A DNA stretch of 64,000 nt from Nocardioides marinus (GCA_019801415.1 JAHVJD010000004.1:372001-436000), one strand, 5' to 3'; positions 30,614 through 42,364 are shown, counted from the stretch's first letter. Program-made: numbers and translations. The notes: generated by a model from the sequence alone, not told the origin.

Positions 30614-31387
30614 TCAGAAATTGTCCTTGCGTTTTCGGACCTCGGCAAAAACCTCAACGTCTTCAGCATCTTCCATGCGCAATGCGGCGCGGATGGCGGG
30701 GTCGTGCGGGCGCAGGAAGGGATTGGTGTCAAGCTCAAGCTGCAGCGAGGCAGGCACCGTGGGGCGGCCTGCGGCGCGGGTCGAGGCGATATCGCGCAGG
30801 CGCTCTTGCAAGGCCGGGTTGTCCGCATCGATGGTGGCGGCAAAGGCACCGTTGGACTGGGTGTATTCATGGCCCGAATAAACCATGGTCTGCGGGGGAA
30901 GATCCGCCAGCCGCGACAGGCTGGCCCACATCTGCTGGGGCGTGCCTTCGAACAGCCGTCCGCATCCCAGCGCCATCAGGCTGTCGGCGGTGAACACCGC
31001 CTCGGCACCGGGCAGGTAAAAGGCGATGTGGCCGACCGTGTGACCGGAGACATCCATCACCAGAACCTCCTCGCCCAGCAGCGAGAAGCGCTCGCCGTCG
31101 GCAACCGCCTGGTCCAGCGGCGGCAGCCGGTGGGCGTCAGCCGCGGCGCCGATCACCCTGGCGCCGTAGGCGTCGCGCAGGTCGGCCACGCCGTCCACGT
31201 GGTCCCAGTGATGGTGGGTCAGCAGGATCCAGTCCAGCCCCCAGCCACGCTCCGACAGGGCGGCCTTGATCGCGCCTGCCTCGGGTGCATCCACCAGTGC
31301 GGTCTCGCCCGAAGCCGGATTATGGATCAAATAAGCATAGTTATCCGACAGGCAGGGCAGGGTGATGATCTCAAGAGGCATGGTCAT
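30614..31387 (-). CDS. gloB: Hydroxyacylglutathione hydrolase (glyoxalase II)
   Basis: Metallo-beta-lactamase-fold thioesterase that hydrolyses S-lactoylglutathione to lactate and glutathione. The 257 residues are typical. [10 protein letters not shown] carries the metal-binding THxHxDH motif, followed by [32 protein letters not shown] and the C-terminal [10 protein letters not shown]. The partner glyoxalase I is at 51886-52284. Start at 31387, or six bases later. Divergent from a methyltransferase gene. Confidence 0.95.
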   Translation of the reverse strand: MTMPLEIITLPCLSDNYAYLIHNPASGETALVDAPEAGAIKAALSERGWGLDWILLTHHHWDHVDGVADLRDAYGARVIGAAADAHRLPPLDQAVADGERFSLLGEEVLVMDVSGHTVGHIAFYLPGAEAVFTADSLMALGCGRLFEGTPQQMWASLSRLADLPPQTMVYSGHEYTQSNGAFAATIDADNPALQERLRDIASTRAAGRPTVPASLQLELDTNPFLRPHDPAIRAALRMEDAEDVEVFAEVRKRKDNF

Positions 31388-31442
31388 TCGCCTTTACATT
31401 GCTAAACTGAGTCCAGATTGGCCGAAGCAACAGGCGCCCGCA

Positions 31443-32189
31443 ATGCATCTTGATGTCCAGGATCTGAGGAACTTCTACTACCGCAGCACGCTGGGCCGGG
31501 CCGCGCAGGCCTCGATCCGTGGCCGCCTGACCCAGCTCTGGCCCGAGGCCGCGGGGTTGACGGTGGCGGGCTTTGGATTCGCGGCCCCGCTTCTGCGGCC
31601 CTACCTGTCCGAGGCCCGACGGGTGATGGCGCTGATGCCGGGGCCGCAGGGGGTCATGCAATGGCCCGCGGGCCAGCCCAATGTCTCGGTCCTGTGCGAG
31701 GAGACCAGCTGGCCGGTGGAGACCGGGCGGATCGACCGGCTGGTGCTGCTGCACGGGCTGGAAACCTCCGAGCGGCCCGCCCGGCTGCTCGAGGAATGCA
31801 GCCGGGTTCTGGGGCCGGGCGGCAGGGCCATCTTCATCGTGCCCAACCGGGCCGGTCTGTGGGCGCGATCGGACCTGACCCCCTTTGGCTTCGGACGCCC
31901 CTACACGCTGCGTCAGCTGGAAGGTCAGCTGCGCGAGCATGAATTCACCATCGAGCGCCACACGGCCGCGCTCTACCGGCTGCCCAGTCACAAGCGGTTC
32001 TGGCTGAAAACCGGCGCCATGTTCGAGCGCATGGGGGATCGGCTGCCCGCAATGCTGGCGGGGGGCGTGTTCATGGTGGAAGTCAGCAAGCAGACGCATC
32101 CGCAGAAGGGCCACATGATCCGCCCGCGCGCCCCCAACCCCATCCGGGTGCTGGAGGGGCTGTCAAACCCGCTGACCGAACCGGCCTGA
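31443..32189 (+). CDS. SAM-dependent methyltransferase-like protein
   Basis: Protein of 248 residues with a class I methyltransferase-like region: [18 protein letters not shown] (motif I area, weak glycine pattern), [20 protein letters not shown], then [20 protein letters not shown] (motif post-III). The C-terminus [19 protein letters not shown] is family specific. It is divergent from gloB, with 55 bp between, and this pairing is common in Rhodobacteraceae. The target is unknown. The ATG at 31443 starts the conserved [13 protein letters not shown]. Confidence 0.8.
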   Translation: MHLDVQDLRNFYYRSTLGRAAQASIRGRLTQLWPEAAGLTVAGFGFAAPLLRPYLSEARRVMALMPGPQGVMQWPAGQPNVSVLCEETSWPVETGRIDRLVLLHGLETSERPARLLEECSRVLGPGGRAIFIVPNRAGLWARSDLTPFGFGRPYTLRQLEGQLREHEFTIERHTAALYRLPSHKRFWLKTGAMFERMGDRLPAMLAGGVFMVEVSKQTHPQKGHMIRPRAPNPIRVLEGLSNPLTEPA

Positions 32190-32590
32190 GCCCCCGCCCG
32201 GGCGTTCGCGGGCAGGCGTTTTGCGGCCGATTTGGTTTTTCCGAATTGACGCCCCGCGGCTGCGGCGCTCAGATGCGGCTGCAAACGCGGTGCTGGTGTA
32301 ACAATTTTGCCGTGGATTCGGGCTTTCGGAATCGCCAATTTGCGCGCTTCTGGTGCAGTTTTTGTGGATTATATTGCGGTCAAAGGGCCGCACTCGTCGC
32401 AAGTGTTTGAAATGACGGGGAACTCGCATTCTTTCAATACCGTTATAGACAGTTGATAGGTCGCATCCGCTCTGCTAGACCCACGCTGATTTCAACGCCC
32501 CGCTGCCTAGGGCGGGCTGACTCACGCCCCCGGACGCCGCCTGTTGCCAGGTATGCCAACCGGGGCCAAAAACATATCGGAAGGGTGGAC
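32190..32590. other. Gene-free region upstream of the atp operon
   Basis: This 401-bp gap must contain the atpHAGDC promoter and leader. It has an AT-richer patch around 32340-32380 and 32425-32460 but no unambiguous -35/-10 pair. CCCGC-N8-GCGGG near 32501 could be a leader hairpin. No gene or structured RNA family was recognised; the frame upstream of the atpH GTG is not conserved. Confidence 0.45.
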
Positions 32591-33151
32591 GTGTCCGAAC
32601 CAGCTTCGATTTCTGCAGGCATTGCTGCGCGCTATGCCACTGCGGTGTTCGACATCGCGGAAGAGAACAAGGCGCTCGACAGCCTTGAATCCAGCATCAA
32701 TGATCTGGCAGCCGCGCTGGCTGACAGCGACGACCTCAATGGCCTGATCCGCTCGCCGCTCGTCTCGCGCGAGGAGCAGGGCGCCGCAATCACCGCGGTC
32801 GCGGACAAGATGGGGCTGGACCCCGTCCTGCGCAATACCCTGGCACTGATGGCGGACAAACGCCGTCTGCACGTGCTGCCCGCGCTGATCGACGCGCTGC
32901 GCGCCCGCCTGGCCGAAGCCCGTGGTGAAGTCACTGCCGAAGTGACCTCCGCCAAGGCGCTGACCAAGACCCAGAGCGAAAAGCTGGCCAAGACTCTGGC
33001 CGAGCGCGTGGGCAAGAAAGTCACTATCAATGCCACCGTCGATGCCTCCATCATCGGCGGTCTTGTCGTTAAAGTGGGCTCGAAGATGATCGACAGCTCG
33101 ATCCGCTCCAAGCTCAACTCCCTACAGAATGCAATGAAAGAGGTCGGATAA
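32591..33151 (+). CDS. atpH: F1F0 ATP synthase subunit delta
   Basis: Peripheral-stalk OSCP/delta subunit of 186 residues that links F1 to the b subunits. ISAGIAARYATAVFDIAEEN is the N-terminal helical domain; the C-terminal part has KKVTINATVDASIIGGLVVK and DSSIRSKLNSLQNAM. The GTG at 32591 after GGAAGG is preferred over an upstream ATG that would add 46 unconserved residues. First gene of the F1 operon, with atpA starting right after its stop. Confidence 0.93.
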   Translation: MSEPASISAGIAARYATAVFDIAEENKALDSLESSINDLAAALADSDDLNGLIRSPLVSREEQGAAITAVADKMGLDPVLRNTLALMADKRRLHVLPALIDALRARLAEARGEVTAEVTSAKALTKTQSEKLAKTLAERVGKKVTINATVDASIIGGLVVKVGSKMIDSSIRSKLNSLQNAMKEVG

Positions 33152-34690
33152 ATGGGTATCCAAGCAGCAGAGATTTCTGCGATCCTTAAAGACCAGATCA
33201 AGAATTATGGTCAAGAAGCAGAAGTGGCAGAAATCGGCCGCGTGCTGTCCGTTGGGGACGGTATCGCGCGCGTTTACGGCCTCGACAACGTCCAGGCCGG
33301 CGAAATGGTCGAATTCCCGGGCGGCGTCATGGGGATGGCGCTGAACCTCGAAGCCGACAACGTCGGTATCGTGATCTTCGGCTCCGACCGCGACATTAAA
33401 GAAGGTGACACCGTCAAGCGCACCAACTCCATCGTGGACGTGCCGGTGGGCAACGGCCTGCTGGGCCGCGTTGTCGACGGTCTGGGCAACCCGCTTGACG
33501 GCAAGGGTCCGATCACCGACGTCACCCGCGGCATCGCCGACGTGAAGGCGCCGGGCATCATCCCGCGTAAGTCGGTGCACGAGCCGATGGCAACCGGCCT
33601 GAAATCCGTTGACGCGATGATCCCCGTTGGCCGCGGCCAGCGTGAGCTGATCATCGGCGACCGTCAGACCGGTAAGACCGCGATCGCGCTCGACACCATC
33701 CTGAACCAGAAATCCTACAACGACGCGGCTGGCGACGACGAGTCCAAGAAGCTGTACTGCGTCTACGTTGCTGTGGGCCAGAAGCGTTCGACCGTTGCCC
33801 AGCTGGTGAAGAAGCTGGAAGAGACCGGCGCGATGGAATACTCCATCGTCGTGGCCGCAACCGCGTCCGACCCGGCACCGCTGCAGTTCCTGGCGCCCTA
33901 CGCCGCGACCGCGATGGCGGAATTCTTCCGCGACAACGGCCGTCACGCGCTGATCATCTATGATGACCTGTCCAAGCAGGCCGTGGCCTACCGCCAGATG
34001 TCGCTGCTGCTGCGCCGTCCGCCGGGCCGTGAAGCCTATCCGGGTGACGTTTTCTACCTGCACTCCCGCCTGCTGGAGCGTTCGGCGAAGCTGAACGAGG
34101 ACTTTGGTGGTGGCTCGCTGACCGCGCTGCCGATCATCGAAACCCAGGGCGGCGACGTGTCCGCGTTTATTCCGACCAACGTGATCTCGATCACCGACGG
34201 TCAGATCTTCCTGGAAACCGAACTGTTCTACCAGGGCATCCGCCCCGCCGTGAACACCGGTCTGTCGGTGTCGCGCGTTGGCTCCTCGGCCCAGACCAAG
34301 GCGATGTCCTCGGTTGCCGGTCCGGTGAAACTGTCGCTGGCCCAGTACCGCGAGATGGCGGCCTTTGCCCAGTTCGGCTCCGACCTGGATGCCGCCACCC
34401 AGCAGCTGCTGAACCGTGGTGCGCGCCTGACCGAGCTGATGAAGCAGCCGCAGTACTCGCCGCTGACCAACGCGGAAATCGTCTGCGTCATCTTCGCCGG
34501 CACCAACGGTTACCTCGACAAGGTCGACGTCAAGGACGTGGGTCGCTACGAGGCTGGCCTGCTGAGCCACCTGCGCGGCAAACACGCCGACCTGCTCGCC
34601 GACATCACCAACAACGACCGCAAGGTGAAAGGTGAGCTGGCTGACAAGATCAAGGCTGCGCTGGACGAGTTCGCCGCTAGCTTCGCTTAA
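33152..34690 (+). CDS. atpA: F1F0 ATP synthase subunit alpha
   Basis: Non-catalytic nucleotide-binding subunit of F1, 512 residues. It begins [20 protein letters not shown], has Walker [12 protein letters not shown] at about 169 and the conserved [19 protein letters not shown] segment. It follows atpH without a gap and precedes atpG by 15 bp. The order atpH-A-G-D-C without F0 genes is the alphaproteobacterial pattern. Confidence 0.98.
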   Translation: MGIQAAEISAILKDQIKNYGQEAEVAEIGRVLSVGDGIARVYGLDNVQAGEMVEFPGGVMGMALNLEADNVGIVIFGSDRDIKEGDTVKRTNSIVDVPVGNGLLGRVVDGLGNPLDGKGPITDVTRGIADVKAPGIIPRKSVHEPMATGLKSVDAMIPVGRGQRELIIGDRQTGKTAIALDTILNQKSYNDAAGDDESKKLYCVYVAVGQKRSTVAQLVKKLEETGAMEYSIVVAATASDPAPLQFLAPYAATAMAEFFRDNGRHALIIYDDLSKQAVAYRQMSLLLRRPPGREAYPGDVFYLHSRLLERSAKLNEDFGGGSLTALPIIETQGGDVSAFIPTNVISITDGQIFLETELFYQGIRPAVNTGLSVSRVGSSAQTKAMSSVAGPVKLSLAQYREMAAFAQFGSDLDAATQQLLNRGARLTELMKQPQYSPLTNAEIVCVIFAGTNGYLDKVDVKDVGRYEAGLLSHLRGKHADLLADITNNDRKVKGELADKIKAALDEFAASFA

Positions 34691-34705
34691 GGGGAGGATG
34701 AGGCT

Positions 34706-35581
34706 ATGCCGAATCTCAAGGACCTTAAAAACAGGATCGCGTCGGTCAAATCGACCCGCAAGATCACCAAAGCCATGCAGATGGTGGCCGCGGCGAAACT
34801 TCGCCGCGCCCAGGAGGCTGCCGAGGAATCCCGCCCCTATGCCAAGCGCTTCAATGCCGTGATGGCGGGGCTGGCGGCCTCGGTCGGTGGCAGCGACACC
34901 GCGCCCAAGCTGCTTCGCGGCACGGGCTCGGATCAGGTGCAGCTGCTGGTCGTGATGACCGCAGAGCGCGGCCTGTGCGGCGGCTTCAACTCGAACATTG
35001 CCAAGCTCGCGCGCCAGAAGGCGCACGAGCTGAAGGCCGCGGGCAAGACGGTCAAGATCCTGACCGTCGGCAAGAAGGGCCGTGACGCCCTGAAGCGCGA
35101 CTTTGGCGATGACTTCATCGGCCATGTGGACTTGAGCGAGGTCAAGCGGGTTGGTTACGCCAACGCGCAGGAGATCGCCAAGGGGATCCTCACCCGCTTT
35201 GACGCAGGTGAATTCGATGTTGCCACGATCTTCTACGCGGAGTTCGTCAACGTCGTGACCCAGATCCCGACCGCACAGCAGATCATTCCGGCCTCCTTCG
35301 AGGCGGCGGAAGGGGACGGCGCGAGCGCGCTGTATGACTACGAACCCAGCGAAGAGCAGATCCTTGCCGACCTGCTGCCCCGCGGCGTGGCGACCCAGAT
35401 CTTCTCGGCCCTGCTGGAAAACGGTGCATCCGAACAGGGTGCCCGGATGAGCGCGATGGACAACGCGACCCGCAACGCGGGCGAGATGATCGACAAGCTG
35501 ACCATCGAGTTCAACCGGTCGCGCCAAGCCGTGATCACCAATGAGCTGATTGAAATCATTTCGGGCGCTGAGGCGCTCTAA
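34706..35581 (+). CDS. atpG: F1F0 ATP synthase subunit gamma
   Basis: Central rotor shaft of F1, 291 residues. The N-terminal helix reads [20 protein letters not shown] with [15 protein letters not shown], the middle [14 protein letters not shown], and the C-terminal helix [20 protein letters not shown] with [12 protein letters not shown]. All ends match the family. Preceded by GGGGAGG and placed between atpA and atpD. Confidence 0.98.
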   Translation: MPNLKDLKNRIASVKSTRKITKAMQMVAAAKLRRAQEAAEESRPYAKRFNAVMAGLAASVGGSDTAPKLLRGTGSDQVQLLVVMTAERGLCGGFNSNIAKLARQKAHELKAAGKTVKILTVGKKGRDALKRDFGDDFIGHVDLSEVKRVGYANAQEIAKGILTRFDAGEFDVATIFYAEFVNVVTQIPTAQQIIPASFEAAEGDGASALYDYEPSEEQILADLLPRGVATQIFSALLENGASEQGARMSAMDNATRNAGEMIDKLTIEFNRSRQAVITNELIEIISGAEAL

Positions 35582-37027
<1,446 letters not shown>

Positions 37028-37086
37028 GAATGGATTTTCCCCCGCGCCCTTTGCCGGGGGCGGGGGAACCCTGAAAGGAGGCCCAA

Positions 37087-37500
37087 ATGGCACAAACGAT
37101 GCAATTCGACCTCGTGAGCCCCGAGCGGAGCCTGGCTTCGCAGCAGGCAAGCGCGGTTCTGATCCCCGGAGCCGAGGGTGACATGACGGCGATGCCTCAG
37201 CATGCGCCGACCATCACCACCCTGCGCCCCGGCGTGCTGAAGGTCGAAAGCCCGGAAGGCAACTCGGAGTATCTGGTGACCGGTGGTTTCGCCGAAATCG
37301 CGGGCGACAGCCTGTCGGTTCTGGCCGAACGTGCGATCCCGATGAACGAACTGACCCGCGAGCAGCTCGACGCGCTGATCGAAGAAGCCCGCGAGATGTA
37401 CAAGACCGCGAAAGAAGAAGACCAGCCCCACGGCCTGGTCGAGGACGCAGCCAAGCTGCTCGCCGACATGGAAGCCCTGGGCACCCATATGGCGATCTGA
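37087..37500 (+). CDS. atpC: F1F0 ATP synthase subunit epsilon
   Basis: Regulatory epsilon subunit of 137 residues: N-terminal beta-sandwich ([18 protein letters not shown], then [20 protein letters not shown]), with a conserved [10 protein letters not shown] strand and a C-terminal helix pair. AAAGGAGG lies a few bases before the start. Last gene of the operon, ahead of a strong terminator. Confidence 0.96.
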   Translation: MAQTMQFDLVSPERSLASQQASAVLIPGAEGDMTAMPQHAPTITTLRPGVLKVESPEGNSEYLVTGGFAEIAGDSLSVLAERAIPMNELTREQLDALIEEAREMYKTAKEEDQPHGLVEDAAKLLADMEALGTHMAI

Positions 37501-37525
37501 TCCTCCCGCGGATTGGACGATCCTG

Positions 37526-37557
37526 AAACCGGCTCCCGAAAGGGGGCCGGTTTTTTG
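37526..37557 (+). terminator. Intrinsic terminator of the atp operon
   Basis: An 11-bp stem (AACCGGCTCCC at 37527-37537 with GGGGGCCGGTT at 37542-37552, including one T-G pair), a GAAA tetraloop and a six-T run. Confidence 0.9.
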
Positions 37558-37713
37558 TTGGCGTTTGAAAGGGGTTTCTTGGCGCTGGGTACCTATTGGG
37601 CTGACGCTAAAACCAGTGTTGCACCCGGGGGCCGGTAATTGTCAGCAAAGCGCGACAAAGTGAGCTTTCGCTGCACGTGCGCCAAGGTCAGCGTCCCTCG
37701 CTGGCTATCGGAT

Positions 37714-38235
37714 TCAGCCAATTTTCCGAAGCGTTTGAAGGTCGCAAATCGTTGCGTACCCCATTGCCCGCTTGATACCGGGTAACAGCGCAGCTCCATT
37801 CATCGCGAAACTGATTTCTATCAACCCAGCTTCGCCATAAGCGTCTAGGACCTTGGCCCGGGCTTCAGCATCGTCTTGACGTTGGCCCACAACGGCATCT
37901 GAGAGGCGAGCAACCGCTTGTAATTCGTCTGACAGTGCTGAGTAGCTTGACTGCAGGATCGCAGTAATAGCGTCCCGCGAAACGCCCGCTTTCCTGGCCA
38001 GGTTGATTTCTGCTTCGACGCAGGTGCCGCAATCCGCTGCGATTGCCCCCCGAAGACGAGCCGTATGATACGCTTCGGCCGGCACGTTTTTGTTTGGATC
38101 CAGAAAGGAAAATATCTTCCCATAGCGTACCATCAAACCGAAATCAGTTTTTGCAATCTGATGAGCATAATCTAAGTTGACGCCAGTGCGCTTTTCCCCT
38201 GCTGACACCAACAAACCTAAAACTTTTTTCAGCAT
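37714..38235 (-). CDS. AhpD/carboxymuconolactone decarboxylase-like protein
   Basis: Protein of 173 residues. RGAIAADCGTCVEAEINLAR around 62-81 resembles the CxxC helix of AhpD-like/CMD proteins, which use a cysteine pair and a nearby His/Glu network. The remaining helices are also family-like (AITAILQSSYSALSDE). Base composition is visibly more AT-rich than its neighbours, and it is monocistronic after the atp terminator, so recent acquisition is possible. Substrate and partners are unknown. Confidence 0.7.
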   Translation of the reverse strand: MLKKVLGLLVSAGEKRTGVNLDYAHQIAKTDFGLMVRYGKIFSFLDPNKNVPAEAYHTARLRGAIAADCGTCVEAEINLARKAGVSRDAITAILQSSYSALSDELQAVARLSDAVVGQRQDDAEARAKVLDAYGEAGLIEISFAMNGAALLPGIKRAMGYATICDLQTLRKIG

Positions 38236-38483
38236 CCCGTCTCCTCATATCCCTAGAACCTAAAAGCCATAAATAAACCGGACATTGGTTCAAGGTGCGG
38301 CAGTGTGCAAGAATGGGTTCTCAGCAGCCATCCAATGGCTCCATGGCGCGGCGTCTGCCGCGCTACAGCTGCACCCCTCCCACACCCGTGATGCCACCGT
38401 AGCGCCACATTCCCTTAACGCGTTCCTCATCAATTTTCTGAAAATTACCCTGCATGACATTTACCCAATCAGCAGGATTCTCC

Positions 38484-40073
38484 GTGACCGACTGGACCTC
38501 CGGCTATGTCGCCGACATCGACTACACCCACGACTTCCATAGCCAGCTGACCCCGGCGACCCTCGCCTTCTGCGCCACCGCGCAGGGGCATCGGCACGGG
38601 CTTGGCCAGCCGCGGCTCAGCTATTGTGAACTCGGCTGCGGGCAGGGGTTCTCGGCCAACCTGCTGGCCGCCGCAAACCCCCATATCGAGTTCCACGCCA
38701 TGGATTTCAGCCCGGCGCATATCGCCGGTGCGCGCGAACTGGCCCAGCAGGCGGCGCTGGACAACGTCCAGTTCCACGAACGCTGCTTCGCCGATTTTCA
38801 TCAGGCTGCGGGCCTTCCGGCCAGCTTTGACATCATTGCGCTACATGGGGTGTTCAGCTGGGTCTCGGCAGAGAACCGCGATCACATTCTGCGCTTCATT
38901 GCCGACAGGCTGAAGCCGGGCGGTCTGGTCTATGTCAGCTACAATGCGATGCCGGGCTGGGCCGCGGCCATGCCGCTGCGCCAGCTGCTGCGCAGCCGTG
39001 TCGAACAGGGCAGCGGCCCGCTGCCGACCCGCATCCAGGAGGCCATCGGCTGGGCGCGCAAACTGCAGGAGGCCGGTGCCGGTGTCTTTGCCCGCAACCC
39101 GCTCGCGGGCAAACGGCTGGCCCACATGCAGAAGATGCCGGAAAACTACCTCGCGCATGAATATTTCAACGCCGACTGGACGCCCTTCTATTTCGAGGAC
39201 CTGAAGGACGAGATGGGGCAGGCCAAGCTGGATTTTCTCGGCTCCACCAGCCCGCTCGACAACCTGGATGATGTGCGCTTCACCCCCGAGCAGCAGGCGC
39301 TCCTAGAGGCAGAGAGCGATCCCAGCCGCCGCGAGGGGCTGCGCGACATGCTGCTGAACGAGCATTTCCGCACCGATGTTTTCGTGAAGGGCAAGCTCGC
39401 CCATACCCCGCGCGGCGAAATCGGCGGCTGGTTTGAAACCCCTCTGGCGTTGGTGCGCCCCTATTCCGGCGGCCGGTTGACCTTCCAGCACCGGGGTGCC
39501 GAGATCGACCTTGCGCCGGAGCAATATGCCCCGGTCCTGACCGCCCTGTCACAGGGGCCCGCCACGGTGCGCGCGCTTCTGGATCAGGGGGTGTTCGGCA
39601 GCATGGACTGGGCCAGCATCCGGCGCATGCTGATGGTGCTCATTGGCTGTGGCTGCCTGGTGCCCTGTCTGCCGGCCGAAGACCTTGAGCGCCGCCGCGA
39701 CAGCTGCCGCAAGTTCAACCAGGCGGTGTGCAAACGGGCCGAGGACAGCGACTCCCTGGGCTTCCTCGCCTCGCCGGTCACCGGCGGCGGGGTGGCGCTG
39801 GATCGGCTGGAACAGCTGTTCCTGCTGGCGCTGGACGAAGGCGCGCAGGCGCCGGCCGACTGGGCGGCGCTGGCGTGGCGCATCCTCGCGCCGCAGGGCC
39901 AGAGGTTGCAGCACGAGGGCCGGGTGCTGGAAAGCGACGAGGAAAACATCGCACTGCTGAAAGCCCGCGCCGGCAATTTCGCGGCCCGTCGGCTGCCGGT
40001 GTTGCGCAGCCTGGGCGTCGCGCCCGAGCTGCAGCAGGCACCCGCCGCACAGCGCGCCAGCGCAGTCGCCTGA
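38484..40073 (+). CDS. Class I methyltransferase with C-terminal regulatory domain
   Basis: Protein of 529 residues. The SAM-binding motif I is LSYCELGCGQGFSANLLAAA near residue 40, with FHAMDFSPAHIAGAREL and DIIALHGVFSWVSAENRDHI next. From about residue 200 the sequence matches the methyltransferase regulatory-domain type (PF10119): LAHEYFNADWTPFYFEDL and FRTDVFVKGKLAHTPRGE. A GTG at 38484 with AGGA seven bases upstream gives the usual TDWTSGYVADIDY start; ATG at 38454 is the alternative. The target is not known. The next gene is an Aer-like PAS protein. Confidence 0.85.
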   Translation: MTDWTSGYVADIDYTHDFHSQLTPATLAFCATAQGHRHGLGQPRLSYCELGCGQGFSANLLAAANPHIEFHAMDFSPAHIAGARELAQQAALDNVQFHERCFADFHQAAGLPASFDIIALHGVFSWVSAENRDHILRFIADRLKPGGLVYVSYNAMPGWAAAMPLRQLLRSRVEQGSGPLPTRIQEAIGWARKLQEAGAGVFARNPLAGKRLAHMQKMPENYLAHEYFNADWTPFYFEDLKDEMGQAKLDFLGSTSPLDNLDDVRFTPEQQALLEAESDPSRREGLRDMLLNEHFRTDVFVKGKLAHTPRGEIGGWFETPLALVRPYSGGRLTFQHRGAEIDLAPEQYAPVLTALSQGPATVRALLDQGVFGSMDWASIRRMLMVLIGCGCLVPCLPAEDLERRRDSCRKFNQAVCKRAEDSDSLGFLASPVTGGGVALDRLEQLFLLALDEGAQAPADWAALAWRILAPQGQRLQHEGRVLESDEENIALLKARAGNFAARRLPVLRSLGVAPELQQAPAAQRASAVA

Positions 40074-40181
40074 CGCCGGTCCGGGGCAGGCCCGCGGTAT
40101 CCGGGCCTGCCATTAGCAATTTGAAAATCTGTCGTCGCTAGACAGATTTGGCAGACGTATTTCACTGACAGGAACCAACAC

Positions 40182-41405
40182 GTGTCCTTTGAAGATCGCA
40201 CGCTGGCCCCGCAGGCCAGAGGCCGTGAGGCCGCCTTTGCCCTGGATGAAGTGTTTTTCTCTCGTACGGATAGCCGCGGGGTGATTCTGGCGGGCAACAC
40301 GGTGTTCAGCCGGGTGTCCAAATTCCCGCTCCAGGAGATGCTGGGCGCTCCGCACAAGCTGGTCCGTCACCCCGACATGCCGCGGGCGGTGTTCCAGCTG
40401 ATGTGGGACACCATTCGCAACGGCGACACCGTCGGGGCCTATGTCAAGAACAAGGCCAGCGACGGCAGCTACTACTGGGTGTTCGCGGTCATCACCCCCT
40501 GCGAGGGGGGCTACCTGTCAGCCCGGATCAAACCGTCCAGCCCGTTGTTGAAGACGATGCAGCAGGAATACGCGCGCCTGCGCCAGGCCGAGCTGAACGA
40601 GGGGCTGGACCCCAAGCAGAGCGTCGACCGGCTGCTCGCGCGGCTGCGGGAGATGGGCTATGCCACCTACAGCGATTTTGCAGGCCACGCGCTGGCGGAG
40701 GAGTTGGTGGCGCGGGACGCCGGGCTGCATCGCCCGGCAGACGAGCGAATCGTCGAACGGCGCGCCATGTTCGCCACCGCCGAACGGCTGGTGCAGGAAA
40801 CCGAGGCGTTGGTGCAGGATTTTGAATCGATGCGCACCATCCCGCACAACCTGCGGGTCATCGCCTCGCGCATCGAGCCGGCCGGCGGGCCGGTCACCGT
40901 GCTGTCGCAGAACTACAGCGCCATGTCGCGCGAGATGTCCAGCTGGTTCGAGGCGCATGTCTGGGGCAAGGACAGCAATTTCCGCGCCATCAAGGGCACC
41001 GTGACCGCGGCCATCTTTGTCGAGGGGCTGGCGCGTATCCTGACCGAATGCGGCCACCAGCTGGAGCAGGAAAACCCGGACGCCGCGGCCACCATCAACA
41101 TCACGCATGAGCAGGGCATCCTGAAGCAGCTGAAGGGCGTGCAGGTCGAAAAGGCGGGCAGCAGCCTGCGGGATGTGCGCTTCGAGGCCGCCCGCATTCA
41201 AAAGGCCTGCATGACGCTGCACCGGCATTTCATGGCGCTGACCACCACGCGGGTGCTGTGCAAGATCGAATGCGCGCGGCTCGGCAACGTCGGCGAGTCG
41301 CTGAATTCGATCATCGACGAATTGGGCCTGTTCCAGGACCGGATCTCCGCCCGGCTGGAGGAAATCACCCGGCTCAGCACCGCGCTCAGTGCCGAGGACA
41401 GCTGA
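40182..41405 (+). CDS. Aer-like PAS-domain protein without a chemotaxis signalling domain
   Basis: Protein of 407 residues. The N-terminal PAS domain resembles Aer: DEVFFSRTDSRGVILAGN, then HKLVRHPDMPRAVFQLMW and the SDGSYYWVFAVITP end; Aer PAS domains bind FAD. The remaining 270 residues are helical (ERRAMFATAERLVQETEALV; LTRLSTAL-type end) and show no MCP, HAMP, kinase or cyclase signature and no membrane helix. So it may be a soluble sensor signalling by protein contact. GTG start with AGGA upstream. Downstream of the methyltransferase and ahead of the lectin. Confidence 0.85.
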   Translation: MSFEDRTLAPQARGREAAFALDEVFFSRTDSRGVILAGNTVFSRVSKFPLQEMLGAPHKLVRHPDMPRAVFQLMWDTIRNGDTVGAYVKNKASDGSYYWVFAVITPCEGGYLSARIKPSSPLLKTMQQEYARLRQAELNEGLDPKQSVDRLLARLREMGYATYSDFAGHALAEELVARDAGLHRPADERIVERRAMFATAERLVQETEALVQDFESMRTIPHNLRVIASRIEPAGGPVTVLSQNYSAMSREMSSWFEAHVWGKDSNFRAIKGTVTAAIFVEGLARILTECGHQLEQENPDAAATINITHEQGILKQLKGVQVEKAGSSLRDVRFEAARIQKACMTLHRHFMALTTTRVLCKIECARLGNVGESLNSIIDELGLFQDRISARLEEITRLSTALSAEDS

Positions 41406-41546
41406 ACGCCGCCGCGCCGCACACCCCGAGACCGCATGTGGCAATTCGGCCAGTTTCAGGGCGCGGGCCCGGTTTGCGCGAATTGTTGCTGATCTTCGCC
41501 CGGTGGCGGGCTAAAATGCCGGGCGAGTAGGGGGCTGGAACGCGGA

Positions 41547-41897
41547 ATGATAAGACTACGAAATCCCCGCACGGGGATTCTTCAGGGAGATACGGTGGTA
41601 TTTTCCGACTTCGAAGACGGCGGCGAGATGTGGACCGGCACCGGCCTGCGCGAGCGGCGCTGCAAGGTGGACTTCAGCGAAGGTTTCGCCCGCCCGCCCG
41701 CCGTGCAGGTGTCGCCATCCCTGTGGGACATGGACACCAAGGCCGCGATCCGCGCCGAACTGGTGGCCGAGAACATCACCCGCAACGGCTTCGAGATTGT
41801 CTTTCGCACCTGGTCCGACAGCCGCGCCGCCAGGTTGCGCGCGGCCTGGATGGCCATCGGCGAGCTGCCTTACGCCGACGACTGGGACGTCGACTAG
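41547..41897 (+). CDS. H-type lectin domain protein
   Basis: Protein of 116 residues consisting of one H-type lectin domain (PF09458 type): FSEGFARPPAVQVSPSLWDM, the ENITRNGFEIVFRTWSD strand pair, and ARLRAAWMAIGEL at the end. Such domains bind N-acetylgalactosamine or other sugars in eukaryotes; in bacteria the ligand is mostly unknown. There is no signal peptide. It ends at a CTAG shared with the convergent MerR gene. Neighbours are the PAS protein and a MerR/MFS pair. Confidence 0.85.
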   Translation: MIRLRNPRTGILQGDTVVFSDFEDGGEMWTGTGLRERRCKVDFSEGFARPPAVQVSPSLWDMDTKAAIRAELVAENITRNGFEIVFRTWSDSRAARLRAAWMAIGELPYADDWDVD

Positions 41898-42295
41898 ACC
41901 TCTGCCGTAAGGCTGCCTGCACGCAGCAACTTCTGAAACTTGGGACAGTCCAGATGGCTGGGCGCGGGGCAGTCGGCCACGTGGCGCAGCGCATCACGCA
42001 GGGTCGTCAGCTCGTGGATCTGTGCCTCCAGGGCGTCGGCGCGGGCATGCAGCTGATCGCGTGGCAATTCGGGGCGGCCGCCCTGTCCGAACATGCCCGC
42101 GATGTCCTTCAACGCGAAACCGGCCGCCTTTCCCAGCGTGATCAGCGACAGTTGCAGCAGCACTTCCGGCCCGAACTGCCGCCTGAGCCCGTTGCGCCCG
42201 CAAGAGGTTATCAGCCCGAGGTCCTCGTAGTACCGCAGCGCCGAGGGCGCCACGCCGGACCGTTCGCTGACCTCGCCGATATCCAGAAGTTTCAT
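41894..42295 (-). CDS. MerR-family transcriptional regulator
   Basis: Protein of 133 residues. The MerR HTH is KLLDIGEVSERSGVAPSALR with YYEDLGLI, followed by a coiled-coil dimer helix (LHARADALEAQIHELTTLRD). The C-terminal CPAPSHLDCPKF holds two cysteines seven residues apart, reminiscent of metal- or redox-sensing members but not the SoxR cluster pattern. Start at 42295, six bases after GAGG; 42298 is the alternative. Divergent from the MFS gene, which it probably controls. Confidence 0.88.
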   Translation of the reverse strand: MKLLDIGEVSERSGVAPSALRYYEDLGLITSCGRNGLRRQFGPEVLLQLSLITLGKAAGFALKDIAGMFGQGGRPELPRDQLHARADALEAQIHELTTLRDALRHVADCPAPSHLDCPKFQKLLRAGSLTAEV

Positions 42296-42364
42296 CATTG
42301 ACCTCAAGCTGACTTCAAGTGGCAGGGTGCCAGTCCTGATTGAAATGGACAAGGGGACACCCGG

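Noticed and set aside
32453..32590. N-terminal extension of atpH
   Set aside because: Would add 46 basic, unconserved residues; the GTG at 32591 follows GGAAGG.
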